Below are positions 6,397 to 7,284 of a DNA stretch of 7,284 nt, one piece after another. The notes under the pieces were generated by a model. That model ran no database searches and was not told the origin of the DNA. It worked only from the letters and a program-made list of their open reading frames with translations. Each line of letters begins with the position of its first letter. The stretch's first letter is position 1. The DNA is taken from positions 1 through 7,284 of the forward strand of contig JAEYSQ010000129.1 in NCBI GenBank assembly GCA_023434465.1. Reading direction: 5' to 3'. Source of the stretch: Actinomycetes bacterium (GTDB lineage Bacteria > Actinomycetota > Thermoleophilia > Solirubrobacterales > 70-9). Both the position numbers and the translations under genes were made by a program.

Positions 6397-7238
6397 TGGA
6401 GCACACCGGCCGGGAGAAAACCCTTTGGACGATCGCCCTGGTGCTGGTCCTGATCTTTGCCCTGATCCCGGTGCTCTGGATCATCTCGCTCTCTTTCAAG
6501 ACCCCGGCGACGATCACCGACCAGTCCTTCATCCCGACCGAGTTCTCATTCGAGAACTACGAGAGCCTGTTCAAGGGCGGCATTTCCGAGAGCCCGTTCA
6601 TCAAACCGCTGATCAACTCGCTCGGGATTGCCCTGATCACCACCTTTGTTTCGATCATCCTGGCCAGCTTCGCCGCCTACGCGATCGCCCGGCTCCAGTT
6701 TCCCGGTCGCACGCTCATGCTCGCCGGTGCCCTGGCGATTGCGATGTTCCCGCCGATCTCCACGGTCGGCCCGCTGTTCGACATGTGGCGTGCGCTGGGT
6801 CTCTATGACACCTGGATCGGCCTGATCATCCCCTACCTCACCTTCTCCCTGCCACTGGCGATCTACACGCTTGTCGCCTTCTTCCGGGAGATCCCCTGGG
6901 ATCTGGAGAAGGCCGCCCAGGTCGACGGCGCGACCCCGTTCCAGGCTTTCACCAAGGTGATCGTGCCGCTGGCCGCCCCGGGCATGTTCACGGCGGCGAT
7001 CCTCGTCTTCATCTTCGCCTGGAACGACTTCCTGTTTGCGATCTCGCTGACCTCCTCGGACGCCTCCCGGACCGTGCCGGCAGCGCTCGCCTTCTTCACC
7101 GGCGACTCGACCTTCACCCAGCCGACCGGATCGATCGCGGCCGCTGCGGTCATCGTCACGGTGCCGATCATCATCTTCGTCCTGCTCTTCCAGCGCCGGA
7201 TCGTGGCGGGACTGACTTCCGGAGCCGTCAAGGGCTAG
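6393..7238 (+). CDS. sugB: SugB-like (MalG-type) ABC sugar importer permease
   Basis: This permease has 281 residues from GTG 6393, or 280 from ATG 6396, and is the second half of the membrane channel. Hydrophobic segments lie at about 11-34, 73-98, 107-128, 140-162, 198-220 and 246-267. The EAA loop that contacts the ATPase is at about 171-197 (L-E-K-A-A-Q-V-D-G-A, then V-I-V-P-L-A-A-P-G), with G179 and P192. The stretch F-F-R-E-I-P-W-D-L-E-K-A-A (163-175) and the C-terminus R-R-I-V-A-G-L-T-S-G-A-V-K-G match mycobacterial SugB as I recall it, and the length is close (about 274). Genes of this kind pair with a MalF-type partner, here the preceding gene, which it overlaps. It ends with TAG at 7236-7238, 18 bases before the ATPase gene. 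Confidence 0.92.
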   Translation: MMEHTGREKTLWTIALVLVLIFALIPVLWIISLSFKTPATITDQSFIPTEFSFENYESLFKGGISESPFIKPLINSLGIALITTFVSIILASFAAYAIARLQFPGRTLMLAGALAIAMFPPISTVGPLFDMWRALGLYDTWIGLIIPYLTFSLPLAIYTLVAFFREIPWDLEKAAQVDGATPFQAFTKVIVPLAAPGMFTAAILVFIFAWNDFLFAISLTSSDASRTVPAALAFFTGDSTFTQPTGSIAAAAVIVTVPIIIFVLLFQRRIVAGLTSGAVKG

Positions 7239-7243
7239 CGCCC

Positions 7244-7251
7244 AGAAAGGA
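7244..7251 (+). promoter_or_regulatory. Ribosome binding site for the ATPase gene
   Basis: AGAAAGGA lies 5 bases before ATG 7257. Just upstream, GGGC-TAGC-GCCC (7232-7243) could form a 4-bp stem over the stop codon of the second permease gene; it lacks a T-run and is too weak to call a terminator. Confidence 0.7.
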
Positions 7252-7256
7252 ATCCC

Positions 7257-7284
7257 ATGGCAGACATCGTTCTCGACCACGTGA
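7257..7284 (+). CDS. sugC: SugC-like ABC importer ATPase, first nine codons (3' truncated)
   Basis: ATG at 7257 is followed by nine in-frame codons up to the window edge, reading M-A-D-I-V-L-D-H-V. Mycobacterial SugC starts M-A-E-I-V-L-D-H-V as I recall it, and MalK/UgpC-type sugar ATPases generally begin with this first strand. The position after the two permease genes, the ribosome binding site and the N-terminal match make this the energy-coupling subunit, which would bind ATP in the cytoplasm and dock on the EAA loops of both permeases. Walker A, signature and regulatory domains lie beyond the window, so activity cannot be judged. Confidence 0.8.

Noticed and set aside
7232..7243. GGGC-TAGC-GCCC hairpin after the second permease gene as a terminator
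   Set aside because: Only a 4-bp stem, no T-run, and it lies within a continuous transporter operon.
6546..7280. Antisense open frame of 244 codons opposite the second permease gene
   Set aside because: Same signature of a complement of hydrophobic codons; no domain.

Overview
The window is GC-rich with GC-ending codons, short gaps, GTG/TTG starts and 4-bp stop/start overlaps, which suggests a high-GC actinobacterium. The repeated extracellular domains starting with N-D-N-F and ending in Lys/Arg-rich, cysteine-containing tails recall secreted proteins I associate with Thermoleophilia (Solirubrobacterales). That placement is inference. All recognised genes lie on the + strand.

Layout: (1) positions 1-302 hold the 3' end of a DsbA-like thioredoxin-fold gene. 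(2) An 89-base gap follows, with a small hairpin and a ribosome binding site. (3) Two tandem paralogous genes (392-2287 and 2284-4191) encode secreted proteins of 631 and 635 residues. Each has a signal peptide, four divergent copies of a beta-rich domain with one cysteine pair per copy, and a strongly basic C-terminal tail with four regularly spaced cysteines. The two genes overlap by ATGA, and the second gene's ribosome binding site lies inside the first gene's tail codons. (4) After a 34-base gap with a promoter-like sequence comes an ABC sugar-import operon: a lipoprotein binding protein (4226-5497), two permeases (5494-6396 and 6393-7238) and the first nine codons of the ATPase (from 7257). 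Order and sequence match the mycobacterial trehalose importer LpqY-SugA-SugB-SugC.

How the genes may work together: the importer parts form one functional unit (outer-face lipoprotein, heterodimeric membrane channel, cytoplasmic ATPase). The two secreted proteins are probably co-translated and exported together. With twelve cysteines each in the predicted mature chains, they are plausible substrates for oxidative folding, which makes the upstream DsbA-like gene notable; that link is inferred from proximity only. The least understood part of the window is the pair of secreted proteins and their cationic four-cysteine tails. I found no RNA gene, CRISPR array, insertion sequence or clear intrinsic terminator.
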